The notes beneath the pieces were generated by a model that saw only the letters and a program-made list of their open reading frames with translations, was not told the DNA's origin and did not search any database. Positions 21,154 to 30,793 of a stretch of DNA of 39,609 nucleotides are shown piece after piece (position 1 is the first letter of the stretch; each line of letters starts with the position of its first letter). This DNA comes from Phaeoceros laevis (taxonomy: Eukaryota > Anthocerotophyta > Anthocerotopsida > Notothyladales). The translations under genes were made by a program, and so were the position numbers. The DNA is taken from positions 58,543-98,151 of the forward strand of contig JBNGIQ010009400.1 in assembly GCA_049999765.1 (NCBI GenBank), given 5' to 3'.

Positions 21154-21257
21154 CCCAGATATTTACTCTGAGATCTGAATCATCCAAGAGAGTGCAAACC
21201 NNNNNNNNNNCCCAGATATTTACTCTGAGATCTGAATCATCCAAGAGAGTGCAAACC
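21154..21257. other. 10-N gap with identical 47-bp flanks
   Basis: Bases 21154-21200 are identical to 21211-21257, with 10 N between. This is best read as two contigs that overlap by 47 bp and were left unmerged, not as a biological duplication. Confidence 0.85.
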
Positions 21258-21860
21258 TTGAACCCCTGTGTCCGTGGCTTTTCAAGGTCTTGCCCACCTA
21301 TATATTCTAGTCTCTCGTCTGTGCTTGTGCTTGCAGCAATGCTTCTTGCAAGGTCGAAACCTGCTATGTCAACAACAACATGCGCAATTAAAAAGACCTC
21401 TAAAAAAATTGCAGTTACCAAATCTTTTTCGTGTTCTCCGCTGGGCTTGAACTTAATTATGTCTTCAATTGCTTCCATGTTGAGATCCACTTAAAGAATC
21501 ATACAAAGTAAATGCTTTTTTTCTACATGAGCTCACGTCCATATTGGAAGCTTCCACTACGCGATCAAAAAGTTTTGAAAAGCGAGAATCTTTACAAATT
21601 GCATTTATAATTTTTTGCTTACCAAGTTGTGCCACCTTTTTGTCCTTGATCCATCACATGTACACGCCTCCACATATGAACTCAAACGCTCCCCTCATAT
21701 GCACATTCGGTGTTAGGATCATGACCCTCATATTCTCATCCCGCTACCTCCTCTCCCACAAAGTTTTTTCTTTTTCCCATCCTTGTTCTAACTTTGTCAC
21801 TCGTTCAACCTGTTTCTTTTCCAAATCGAATTTCTCAATTTGCCATTTTAGTTGCAGACA

Positions 21861-21986
21861 TGCCACCTCCTTCACTTGCTCTACCTCAGGTTCCCTTCTC
21901 TCCTTTTCCATGGTTGTTGAACGTGCCACCTCCTTCACTTGCTCCACCTCAGGTTCCCTTCTTTCCTTTTCCATGGTTGTTGAACG
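21861..21986 (-). repeat. 63-bp in-frame tandem duplication in coiled-coil segment
   Basis: Copies start at 21861 and 21924 (63 bp, 21 codons), encoding EKERREPEVEQVKEVA twice. They differ at only a few bases, so the duplication is recent. Confidence 0.8.
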
Positions 21987-22039
21987 TCCCCGTTCATCAT
22001 TATACAAACTCATCAAGCGCTCACAGTCTTTCATATGAT

Positions 22040-22139
22040 CCTCCCTTTGTTCTACAGTTGAAACTGGGTCTTTGCCTCCTAACTAGATGTCACTTGGGCC
22101 CACAGAACGTGCTAGCCACTACACTATAATGGCTTGGTG
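22040..22139 (-). mobile_element. tRNA-Gln-derived SINE-like copy (insertion-free site)
   Basis: On the minus strand TAGTGTAGTGGCTAGCACG matches the D-arm/box A of plant tRNA-Gln, and a weak box-B-like GTTTCAACT follows. The rest does not fold as a tRNA. Related copies lie at 22550-22584 (partial) and 22795-22898. Confidence 0.5.
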
Positions 22140-22345
22140 TTGTTAAACGGGTTGAATATCTAACAATAACAAGAAGTCCTGCATCCAAATCAAAGGATGG
22201 ATGTCGAAGGAATTCTTCCTTGCCTAATTACTGATCCTAAATGTAGTAATGTAATACTTTGTTGATATAGCATGCTGGTAGTAGTAATGATTGCAACTCT
22301 CCAAGGAGTTCAATTAGCTTACATTTGTATGGATTTACTCTCTGA
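22140..22345 (+). repeat. Dispersed repeat segment, copy of 26500-26720
   Basis: About 200 bp shared with 26500-26720 in direct orientation (TTAAACGGGTTGAATATCTA; GGTAGTAGTAATGATTGCAA; TCTCCAAGGAGTTCAATTAG). The right-hand copy is the flank of the Harbinger element, so this copy preserves the uninterrupted arrangement. Confidence 0.75.
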
Positions 22346-22794
22346 AAAGCTCATGCTGCAGTGTAAAAAAAAGGTTTTTATAGTGTAAAAAAAATAGAAT
22401 AGAAATACCTTCCATTGAATTCATTCCATAGTGATTCTCACTTTGTTTGCAATTAGTTAGAACTTTACATCATGTCTTTACATTGCATATACTGTGAGGG
22501 CTACTAGTATCTCATTGCAATTGCTACCGGTTTGGTCACAACTTGGGTGGTTGAGGCAACGTGCTAGCCATTATACAATAATACATCTTCATCATTGATG
22601 CCATGGAACTCCCTTAAATGTAACAAGTATATTTGCAATAATTTTATAAATTGTGCACTTCATGTCCTTTGAGAAATTGAGACGGTGGTCCTCCTCATTG
22701 GTATATCAGTAGTTATCTTTTGAAGTATATAATATCACGTTGAGAGAGAATAAATTTTGAAGTAAAAAGTAATGATATCATGCCACTGGTGCCG
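22346..22794. other. AT-rich intergenic stretch; no gene seen
   Basis: Only a partial tRNA-Gln-like box A (22550-22584, reverse strand) stands out. No coding structure. Confidence 0.4.
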
Positions 22795-22898
22795 GCCGGT
22801 ATGCCGGGATGCCCTTGCCAGGAGTTGAACATGTATCTGTGCTTCCTAACTAGATACCAGTTGGGCCCAGACAACGTGCTAACCATTACACTACAATA
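22795..22898 (-). mobile_element. tRNA-Gln-derived SINE-like copy adjoining the Harbinger element
   Basis: On the minus strand TAGTGTAATGGTTAGCACG (box A, tRNA-Gln-like) is followed about 60 nt later by a box-B-like GTTCAACTCC. The spacing is longer than in a tRNA without intron, and no acceptor stem pairs, so this is a SINE or degraded tRNA rather than a functional gene. The Harbinger element begins right at its 5' end. Confidence 0.5.
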
Positions 22899-23305
22899 GG
22901 GGGTTTCAAGGTTAGGATTTTCGGGCTGATATCTAAATGCGCAGCCGTGCGTATCCGCCCTCATATCGCGTGAAAAAAGTCTTATATCCCTATATCATAT
23001 CCTGCTGGATATATATATCAGCAAAACACCAGCTGCATATCAGCGCGACCGGGCTGGCAACGGGCAACGGCCCGGCTGCTTTCAAGCCACACCGTTGCAC
23101 GCAACTTGCCCGTCGTTTAGGGTATACATCTGGAGCGCTCGTTTCAGGTTGCTGGCACCAAAACACCACCACCTCTCTCGAACCCAAAAAACAACACATC
23201 CGTGCTGCTGGCCAAGGTGCCACCGCCACATCTGTAGACGCGTGAGTTACGCTGCTGGCACAACTGGCTGCAATTTCTTTTGGCTGCACAGGTCTTCTAA
23301 CCAAC

Positions 23306-24456
23306 ATGCCATACAAATCAGCGCGCCAACAGTTCTTGAGCGACCTTACTAAGTGGCTTGCTTTCGCTGCTGCTAATGGCTCATCTTCAGACTCGTCTGA
23401 AGATGATGAAGCTGAGGCCGAGAATCTGTTCTTCCTCACTTGTGCCTCTCGTTTTTGTCAGCCCAAGAGCCTAGGCATCGTCCTGTGCATTTTTTTTTTG
23501 AGTTCTTTCTCAATGCTTGCTGACGAAGAGTTCAGGCAATTGTTTCGTACATCCCGCCAAGGCTTCATGTCACTCTTTGCAGTGCTTGAAGGCCATCCAG
23601 TCTTCAACAATGATTCCAGGTGTTCCCAAACAACCCCAGCCTGGCAATTGGCTTTGAACCTCTGTAGGCTAGGTGCCAACGGCAATGAAGCTAGCGTGGG
23701 CAAGATGCAAGCCATATTTGGTGTTGGGGCAGGGACTGTTCCCCTGTTCACAAACAGAGTTACAGAAGCTATTCTTACCCAATTCGCTGTATGGCTGAAG
23801 TGGCCTACTGTAGGACGACGGCGTGAGGTTGGACGTGTGATGCAAGACGAAGGGTTTCCAGGCTGCGTGGGTTTCATTGACGGCACCACATTACCGCTCT
23901 CTCAAAAACCAGGTGTTGACGGCGAAGTATACTTTGATCGAAAGCGAAGGTATGTTGTGGTTTGTCTATCTTGATGTTATGTTTGCGATATGGAACGCAC
24001 AACAGACAAGAGCTTAATTTGCAACTGTTGTTTGACTATGGTTTGTCCGCTTACTGCATACCTGCTTACAAGTCTCCCGCAGCAAATGTGTTGGAAAATG
24101 CTGAATTCAATTACTGCCTTACTAAGAGTAGAGTTCGGAATGAGCACTGCATAGGTATTTTGAAGTCACGTTGGGCCTCTCTTCGAGAAATGAGGCAACA
24201 GATCAAGTGTGCCCAGGATATGCGGGATGTTGTTCGGTGGGTTGCAGCCTGTTGTGTTCTTCATAATATGTTAGCCCACCTAGGCTATGCATGGACAGAT
24301 ATTCTCTTGGAGGATGGGGACAACTTGGATTCTACTGATTTAGTTGAGGCTGGCTGTGCTCATGCTGAAACATTCCGAGAGCGTGTGAAGAGGACAACTC
24401 TTCAGACAAATTACCAGCGTGGTTTTCTTCCTTTGTCTCATCGGGCATACATGTAA
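23306..24456 (+). CDS. PIF/Harbinger transposase (DDE_Tnp_4 family), probably internally deleted
   Basis: Two exons, 23306-23949 and 24006-24456 (phase 2 junction, 56-nt intron), giving 364 aa with no stop. An acidic Ser-rich N-terminus is followed by the helical region and then GFIDGTTLPLSQK (first Asp of the DDE triad). The last part, NEHCIGILKSRWASLREMR, carries the Glu. Between them the usual 40-50 residues with the second Asp (the GxPGSxxDxxV-type stretch) are absent: YFDRKRR runs within about 15 residues into FDYGLSAYCIPAYK. The protein is therefore probably inactive, although the frame is kept. An alternative is that the proposed intron is part of a larger rearranged exon. Confidence 0.75.
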
Positions 24457-24919
24457 TACTTTTGATATGGCAGACATTGCTAGATTGTGTTCAGCCTTTT
24501 GACAGCCCTGGCTCGACAGTTCACCTAGTGGGTGTAGCAGCCAGGCAAGCGCTTAGGTGTATCATGCTGATTATTGAATGGGAACTGTTGCATGCTTAGT
24601 TTGCTACTTTCTGTTCATTTGCTTGCTTTCTGTTCCTTTGCTTTTGTTTCCTCCTAACCACTTCCTCTGCAGAGTGGTATGCTGGTTGGCAGCTGAGGGG
24701 CTGCTGCAGCCCCAGCAAACCCTTCATTTGAATGCAAATTCATGAGCCAGCAAGCTTCCAGAAATTTACCATTTGGCAACCATCCACAAAGCAACTTCTG
24801 TCCAGCTACTGCTGCAAATCACCCGAGGGACTGCCCAGTCCGGTTTCCTACAGTAGAAGCAAACTATTACTGTTGCAAAAATCAGGGCACTCACCCTCTC
24901 CAAAAAATGAAGCCAAGGG
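24457..24919. other. Spacer between the two convergent Harbinger genes
   Basis: Non-coding interior of the transposon. It probably holds both 3' ends. No further signal recognised. Confidence 0.4.
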
Positions 24920-26184
24920 CTACTCAAATGACTTCAGCATGTGCTCGAGTTGGGCACTGTCGTAGCCCTTCTCCATGGCAGTCTGAATTAACAATATCCT
25001 TTGTGTCCTCAAGCGTTCCGCAGCCTCCTCCTTCCGTTGTTCCCGAAGCAATGCTTGCTCCTCTTTGCGATCTGCCCTTTCCATCTCCCATTTTTCCTTC
25101 TCCCAGCATAATTTGGATTGACTTTCCTCCCTGGAATGTACTATTTTTTCTGAATCTGTAAGCCTCTTACCTGTAGAAATCAAGCACACCAGTTAGAAAC
25201 TCCATAAGCAAAACAACACTGAATGTAACAGCCCGCTGCAGCCAGTTGACAACTCACATTCAGCTCTTGTAATTGTTGCTTCACGGTAGGCATCTGAAAA
25301 AGCATTTCTCGATGCCCCAACACTTGGGCCAGACTCCAGCTTTGGAGGTGCTTTGCGCTCATCTGTAGATGTTGCAGCCTTTTACGCTTCCGCACAAATG
25401 GAGAAGAGCTAGGTTCAGCAAGCTGTTTCCTAAGCTTGATGTGAATGGCATCTTCACCATCAGCAACTTCACAAGGCAAAGGACTCCCCTCATCCAAGTG
25501 CACATAATCTGGAATTTAAGATTCACATTCATTGGGAATACGGGATTCACCTTCATCTACATACTGGTAGTCACCTTCATTCAAACAAGGAAGCATGTTA
25601 GAGGACTCAACATCTGAGGTCAACATAGTCTGAAATTCACCGACTAAAGGTGCTTGTAGTTGGCCTCCTGTGGTCTGTTCTAGTCCACCATCAAGCTCAA
25701 ATAAGGGCTCCACATTAGCTTTGGCTCCAAACAAAGCGTCCATCCGATCAAACCAGACACACATGGTGTCCAATTTATGGGCAATGGTGAAAATTCCATT
25801 CTTGTGGTCATCTGTAGATACACCAAAATCTGTACTATCTTTTGCCTCTCTTGCCTTCATGTACCTAGCTTTGTATGTTGCAAATCTCTCCCTTATGGAT
25901 TTTGCAACAAGACATAGACGACCCTTACTCCCTTTGGAAACCACATCTACCAATATGGTGAAGCCCTGAACAGCAGTACGTAAAGGCTCGCCCACACTTG
26001 TCTAGCCAGGCACACCAAAACACAAGGCATAATTGGGAGGATGCTCCAGCCACGTGACAATGCGTTCATAATCCTCTCGCTGCAAATTTGGTTTCTTCCC
26101 AACAGCAAGGGCACCTTTTTTTCTCCTTGAAACTGCAGCAATTCCCAGCCGGCTTGGTCTCACAGAAAGGAGTAAGTCTTCCAT
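24920..26184 (-). pseudogene. Harbinger accessory ORF (SANT/Myb-like DNA-binding protein), interrupted
   Basis: Read on the minus strand from the ATG at 26184: a basic segment (SRRKKGALAVGKKPN), then REDYERIVTWLEHPPNYALC, which looks like a SANT/Myb-like domain start. An in-frame TAG near 26001 interrupts it, and the same frame continues from 25995 with SIRERFATYKARYMKA and KLDTMCVWFDRMDALFG. Further pieces at 25503-25180 and 25189-24920 end in a Glu/Arg-rich coiled coil (EKWEMERADRKEEQALLREQ). In Harbinger elements this protein brings transposase to the ends. The TAG and shifts indicate decay, unless small introns remove them. Confidence 0.6.
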
Positions 26185-26495
26185 GCTATCTGTAGTGAAG
26201 CCTTGGCGTTTAGTTCAGGTCAGAGTTGCAAGCGCCACCAGCTGCCCTGTTCAAAATGAGCTGTGCACACTAGCGCCAAAATGAGCTACACTAGCGCCGA
26301 ACCAGTGTGCAAAATTTTGTTTTAGTCCCGCCAAACCGGTGCCGGGACATATACGCTGGAACTCGCGAAAATATGAGAGGGGGTAGTCATGTTTGAATGG
26401 GCCGATATGCCGTGAGCCGGGGGGTTCATATGAGAGGTGAGCGCGCGCGATATGAGGCTGATATTTATATCGAGTGTCCTAACCTTGAAACCCCC

Positions 26496-26919
26496 TAATG
26501 GCTTGGTGTCGTTAAACGGGTTGAATATCTAACAAGACTATATCCAAATTAAAGGATGGATGTCGAAGGCATTCTTTCTTACCTAATTATTATTCCTAAA
26601 TGTAGTAATGTAGTACTTTGTCAATATAGCATGCTGGTAGTAGTAATGATTGCAACTCTCCAAGGAGTTCAATTAGCACACGTTTGGATGGATTTACTCT
26701 CTGAAAAGCTCATGCCTTCAGTGCACCATGGAGCCAAATTTGAAATTTAAAGCTTTTCATGCCTGCAGTGCACCATGTAGCCAAATGTGAACATGTAACC
26801 AAATGTGAACTTCAAAAGTGATTGTTGGTCCAGTGCATCACCACTGTTGCAGTTGCTTGCAGCCAGGGGAAAAGGAGGATAGGGAGAAGAGAGCAATAGG
26901 CGCTAGCTTTTATATATTT
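26496..26919. repeat. Right flank of Harbinger insertion; dispersed repeat copy
   Basis: 26500-26720 is the direct repeat of 22140-22345. 26755-26815 has short duplications (GTGCACCATG.AGCCAAAT and ATGTAACCAAATGTGAAC). No gene. Confidence 0.6.
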
Positions 26920-27574
26920 ATTTTCTCTTTGATCAAATGGTCAACGATTGGAAGGTAAGTTCATTTGGTTGTGAGTAAGACCCAATCGTTACAGCCAATT
27001 GTAGACATAGTAGTAGTAGTAATAACAAGGATTAGAATTTGGAGTTTGAAGTTTAGAGTTTAGGGTTTAGTTTATGGGTCGTAGTAGAGAGAGCAGCACT
27101 AGCCAATTCCACATATTAATATTAGTAACAAAGAAGCAATAACGTTGATATACAAAATCACCGAGCAAATGCTATCTCTGGAGAGATTAAAGTTACACAT
27201 TTTAGTGCTCGAGGTCATTAGTAGGGAGAGCAACCCACCTTCAGATTCATCTTTCCTCTCTCTGAACTAGGCTGTGTTAGCAGTCTGTCGTGGTAGTAAC
27301 TAGTTTTTAAGAAACATACATTTCAAAAAAGTGTAAGGCAATTTCACCTTGGCTAAACTTAATTTAGCATGCAATTATGTTTGAGATAAGAAGGGCTTAA
27401 AGTCAAACATGGCTTTCCATCATGCACTTCTGTTGTGTGACTNNNNNNNNNNCTTAAAGTCAAACATGGCTTTCCATCATGCACTTCTGTTGTGTGACTA
27501 GGTCTTGCAGCTTCTTTACTTGCTTTGCGAAGAGTTCCATGATGACCTCCTTGCCCTTCACATCCTGAAGTTAA
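26920..27574. repeat. Dispersed repeat/ROCO-like copy B, truncated
   Basis: Parallels 19790-20520: (TAG)n, TTTAGGG-like tract, AAAGAAGCAATAACGTTGAT, then the minus-strand coding part (CTTGCTTTGCGAAGAGTTCC). It is split by the TTAA-flanked insertion at 27575 and resumes at 27898. Confidence 0.7.
27396..27499. other. 10-N gap with identical 47-bp flanks
   Basis: 27396-27442 equals 27453-27499 exactly, with 10 N between (27443-27452). Same pattern as at 21201 and 31190; an assembly artefact is by far the simplest reading. Confidence 0.85.
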
Positions 27575-27893
27575 CCCTTAAGAGCTCGGGGTTTCGAAAT
27601 CCATAAAACTTCCGTTACTTGGGCACTTCGTGCCCGGCTTGAAAGTCAGCCATCAAACTCACTTTCCATGGAAAACAGGGAATCAAGCATCCCGTTGGAG
27701 GAATCTTCCTTGCTGGCGGCCAGCCAAGGCCTCAAATAAAGAATTTGATAGGCGGATCCGGTATCAGCACGATGTCACCTTTCTAACAATACTATATAAG
27801 GCAATAAAATAATTTTTTCTGATAGGAGATAATAGAAAGCATCGTTAAAGTGGACAGCTATGACAAAAATGTCGAGTTGGGCTTTTTAAGGGT
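27575..27893. mobile_element. TTAA-flanked MITE of piggyBac type, 319 bp
   Basis: Begins CCCTTAAGAGC and ends with GCTTTTTAAGGG, an imperfect inverted repeat with seven perfect terminal bases (CCCTTAA). It is flanked on both sides by TTAA (27571-27574 and 27894-27897). The same site in related copies (about 20390, 20514 and 33146) reads simply ..TTAAGGTTGA.., a single TTAA. Precise TTAA duplication and ends starting with CCC are the hallmarks of piggyBac elements. It has no coding capacity. Confidence 0.8.
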
Positions 27894-27897
27894 TAAG

Positions 27898-27959
27898 GTT
27901 GAAAAAGGGGAGAGTATTTTGTATTTGTGCCCACCTTGTTCTTATGTTGAGGAGGCCCT
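27898..27959 (-). repeat. End of ROCO-like copy B
   Basis: Continues copy B after the MITE (TTTGTGCCCACCTTGTTC, TTGAGGAGGCCCTTTTA) and breaks off at about 27958, where other copies continue TTGTACATATTAAAAGG. The next base belongs to a STIG1c pseudogene. Confidence 0.65.
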
Positions 27960-28111
27960 TTTACCACCACGGCCGTGGCCGTGATCGCAAGCACAATGGT
28001 GACCGTGGTGGTGCCCAGATCCTGCCTCGGTGGCGCAGGCAAGCGCGGCTACCGCCAGCCACAGGCCAGGAGCCTCAGCCTGATTCAGATGACGGTGGTG
28101 GGAGCAGCCAT
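27960..28111 (-). pseudogene. STIG1c pseudogene fragment (5' part only)
   Basis: Matches the start of the minus-strand STIG1c copy at 34337, including MAAPTT and the signal-peptide region (LWLAVAALAC). Codon 9 is TGA here where the other copy has TGC, and the cysteine-rich half is missing because the sequence joins a ROCO-like repeat at about 27959. Non-functional. Confidence 0.75.
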
Positions 28112-29080
28112 AGCTCGGTTCTCGGAGCTCCCGGACTTGAACGCAATTGCTATCCGGTGCGCCAGAGAAGACGACCTGGGCCCTAGCATTTCGAGGGCCT
28201 GGCCACAACACTCACGGCACCGAACCGCGGTTGACTCATGGTCACTATCATTTTTGTGTGGTCCGACGGAGGGTAGAGCCGCTTTCACACTGTCTGTGGG
28301 TAGCTGGGCGCTGTGCGGGTGCAGACTGGGTTGTTCAGAGCACTTTGCGCCAGGTGACAGCACACGAGCGTTCACACTTGTTGCTGAAGAAAGAAAAGGC
28401 GATAGACTAAGGTCTTCGAGTGACCGAGTCGTCACTAATGCCAACACCTCTGATGAGTCATTTCCGAGCCGGCTTCCAGGACTGTCATATGCCAACTCGC
28501 AGTGCGTAATACTAATAACATATATAGAAGTCTTGCCGCACCTGTGTGAGCGGAGCACTGGGATTGGTCAGACCAAGTATGGTATGACCAGTCTGCTCAC
28601 AAGGAACTCCATTCAGAACCTTGAAATTTCAACCACTGTCTTTGCTGTAGACACAGACTTGTAGTGACTAAAGAATTGTTTCCAGATGGCGTGCTAGGCC
28701 TTGCTTCTTCAATGAATCAAAAAGTCTTGTGCAAGCATCTAGAAGAAGCAAAGAAGGATGCTTTTACAGTAACTGCTTTGGTCACATGGTCAGCAGATTG
28801 TAGTATTTGTCCTAGGTCAAATTTTGGTGTTCTACCAAACTCCACATGAATTGAACAGGCCGTCAGTGGCTTCGACCGGCAACTGGTAGGGGGGGACTTT
28901 TAATACATTAGCAGGCACACTTTTTACTGCATGCAAGACGGATAGTAGTGGTAACAAATTCTCGTGTTATGCCGATCCACATGGGAATCGAGCACGCCGG
29001 CAGATTCGGCAGCCAATTGCAAGCGCCGAGAGCCCTCAGCCGGCGAAGGGACAAATGAGCGACGACCTCCTTCAGTGCGC
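28112..29080. other. Spacer of STIG1 unit X1; no gene seen
   Basis: Non-coding segment shared in pieces with 34338-35070 and 36235-36750. Parts of 28540-28790 also resemble 30140-30440. A SINE-like copy lies at about 28800-28890. Several 80-230 codon open frames exist here, but none has a domain and they are not kept between copies. Confidence 0.5.
28800..28890 (-). mobile_element. SINE-like copy, (TAG)n-linked family
   Basis: Contains TTTTGGTGTTCTACCAAACTCCAC, a reverse box-B-like AATTGAACAGGCC, and CTTCGACCGGCAACTGG. The paralogous position at 34812-34915 carries the same element, so it predates the unit duplication. Confidence 0.45.
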
Positions 29081-29230
29081 CACATGTATATGTAGTGTCT
29101 CATCCAGCACAGACAGTACTCTTGAAGTGTTATCTCACTCAAGACTGGACTGCTGCTATTCAGAGGCCCTCCAAATAGTCGCTCACCTCGCTTGTTGGAA
29201 GCAGAAGAGGCAGAAGAAGCTACAGTCGGT

Positions 29231-29521
29231 ATGGCGACACTCAGGGCTGCGCTCTGCGCGATGCTGCTCATCGCGGCACTGGTGGATGTTCATGTGCTTC
29301 CGCTTCCCGAGCCTGCTGTCGCTCAAACTCTCCCCGCACGCCGCGCTCTTCTTCAGAATACGTCCTGCCGGAACGTGGTTTGCATCGCCTTGTTCGACGT
29401 GCACTGCTGCCTGGGCAAGTGCGTCAACTACCAGACCGACCCTGCCAACTGCGGCGGCTGTCGCAAAAGCTGCGCGATCGACGTCCCCTGCGTCGAAGGA
29501 GTGTGCGGCGGCCTCAGCTAG
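29231..29521 (+). CDS. STIG1-like secreted cysteine-rich protein (STIG1a copy 1)
   Basis: Single exon, 96 aa. A signal peptide (about residues 1-31, ALCAMLLIAALVDVHVL core) is followed by a dibasic stretch (PARRALLQ) and a cysteine-rich domain: NTSC, VHCC, GKCVNYQTDPANCGGC, KSC, PC, GVC (10 Cys). The KCVNYQTDPANCGGC core is the STIG1 signature. STIG1 proteins are small apoplastic peptides; the tomato and petunia members act in the pistil, bind pollen receptor kinases and affect exudate formation, but non-flowering plants also have them and their role there is unknown. The start at 29231 is chosen because the signal peptide begins there; the frame is open upstream. TATA-like TGTATATG lies about 145 bp upstream. 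Confidence 0.85.
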   Translation: MATLRAALCAMLLIAALVDVHVLPLPEPAVAQTLPARRALLQNTSCRNVVCIALFDVHCCLGKCVNYQTDPANCGGCRKSCAIDVPCVEGVCGGLS

Positions 29522-30793
29522 CACAATCTTGGGTGGCCTTTGCTATGGCTATTAGCAAGTGCTCTTCTATCGGCTTCCACAAGCTTAGTATGGATACATT
29601 TGCCCCAGTTGGTTCATGTGGGCAAGCCAAATTTCTGGCCAAATTTCTATTGTAACCTGAAGGAGGGGATGAGCGCTAGCTCTCTCCTCCATCGCTAGTA
29701 TTAGTACTCAAAACAGTTCAAATGCAAGCTCCCCCATGAGTCGGGATCGTCCGCGCATGTGTCAAAGCTCACAAATGTCCAAGGTCACTGTGAATGTGGG
29801 ACTGATTGTTTCTTTCAAGTGTGACAGAAATGTTGCTCTTGGGGACATCACCTCACCAAACCTATAGCTAGCTAGCTAGGCTAGAGCAGCTAGTGTTGTA
29901 TATGCTGTTGGGTGCGGATAAAGGGAGTGCCGGCCCTGTGGGGAGGAGCCTCAGTTCTAACTTTGTGGGGCCTGCAATATATATGTGTGAAGTAAGCGCT
30001 AAAGTGTGCGATTGCCGAAAGCGATCCTCCTGGCCAGGACAGGAGGATCCCTTTTCACAAATGTTCTCCACATATGCGGATCGTGGCCTCTCGTAGCTCT
30101 GGCAGGCCTTACTGTACTTGTGTGACACTTCAACTCACAGTGGGAGTGGAGCACTGGCAGTGGTAAGACCATTGCAGAATGAGGCAAGGTTATCTCATTC
30201 TGCTGGAACTTCAAAGTTCAACTACGGTTGTACATGTTGCTGGATGATCAAGCTGAGTCTTTCTTTTTTCACATGTATGGCAGGCAGTGCCAGGCACCGA
30301 CACAGACTTGTAGTGACTAGAGAAATGTTTCCTTGCGTGCTAGGGCTTCCTTCTTCAATGAATGCAAAAGCTTAAGCAAGCATAAGGCATAAGGAAGGAA
30401 TGATGCTTTTAGTACTGTATCTGCTTTGGCACATGGTCTGCACCCTTTTACGACATGCAAGATGCCCCGTGGACATAGTCTCTCCTGAATCACAGACAGC
30501 TGGATCGGATAACAACACTCTATCCATGTATGACGTGGTGCGCAGGGCGAGCTCGATCTTTGGACTGACATGTAAAATTCTCCCGTTTAGTTTCCTGGGT
30601 GTCTCCCGCAAAGTTCTTTGGGTTCTTTGGGTTGGAGGAGCCCTGAACCTTGGTCTCTTCCGAGAGTCCCTGACCGCGCGTCCTCTTAAAGGCTCTCTTG
30701 AAAGTTGCACTCCTGTTCACTTGTCTCACCTCAGTTGCTCTGCCTCCTCAGGTGTTTGAAGACTTAACAGGACTGTGAATTCGAAGAGCTAGC
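29522..30793. other. Spacer between STIG1a and STIG1b (unit X1)
   Basis: Non-coding, conserved in order with 35517-36164 and 37201-38446. Includes the 3' region of STIG1a, CTAGCTAGCTAGGCTAG, a GATC-flanked hairpin (30023-30049), and the STIG1b promoter region. No separate gene seen. Confidence 0.5.

Larger units (their letters stand above)
20280..22034 (-). pseudogene. ROCO-like (Roc-COR GTPase) gene fragments, copy A
   Basis: Read on the minus strand. 22034-21744 is a Glu/Lys-rich coiled coil. 21490-21137 contains IAGFDLARSIAAS and LLDDSDLRVNIWDFAG, resembling the switch region (DxxGQ) of Roc domains. 21095-20796 contains DFIVVNPHWFGHSVLGYL, like the COR segment that follows Roc in ROCO proteins. 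20504-20280 is basic (KELFAKQVKKLQDL). The pieces are in the right order but far too short for a complete ROCO protein. Three in-frame tandem duplications interrupt them, and gap 21201-21210 lies inside. I read it as a gene fragment or pseudogene carried by a repeat. Introns could join some pieces, so expression is not excluded. Family call is moderate. Confidence 0.5.
22899..26495. mobile_element. PIF/Harbinger-type DNA transposon, 3.6 kb
   Basis: Perfect 19-bp terminal inverted repeats: GGGGGTTTCAAGGTTAGGA at 22899-22917 and its reverse complement at 26477-26495. Both flanks show TA next to the element (..ATA and TAA..), compatible with the 3-bp AT-rich target duplication of this superfamily but not a perfect one. 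It contains a DDE_4-like transposase on the plus strand and a second, SANT/Myb-like ORF on the minus strand, the usual two-gene content. The uninterrupted relative of the target lies at 22100-22345. Confidence 0.85.

Noticed and set aside
21154-21257. 47-bp direct repeat as LTR or target-site duplication
   Set aside because: Exact 47-bp repeats flank N runs at three places with unrelated sequence; assembly overlap explains them.
22795-22898. Functional tRNA-Gln gene
   Set aside because: Box A fits, but no acceptor stem pairs and the box spacing is off.
27975-28664. 229-codon plus-strand open frame
   Set aside because: Crosses the STIG1c pseudogene antisense and spacer; not conserved in units X2 or X3.
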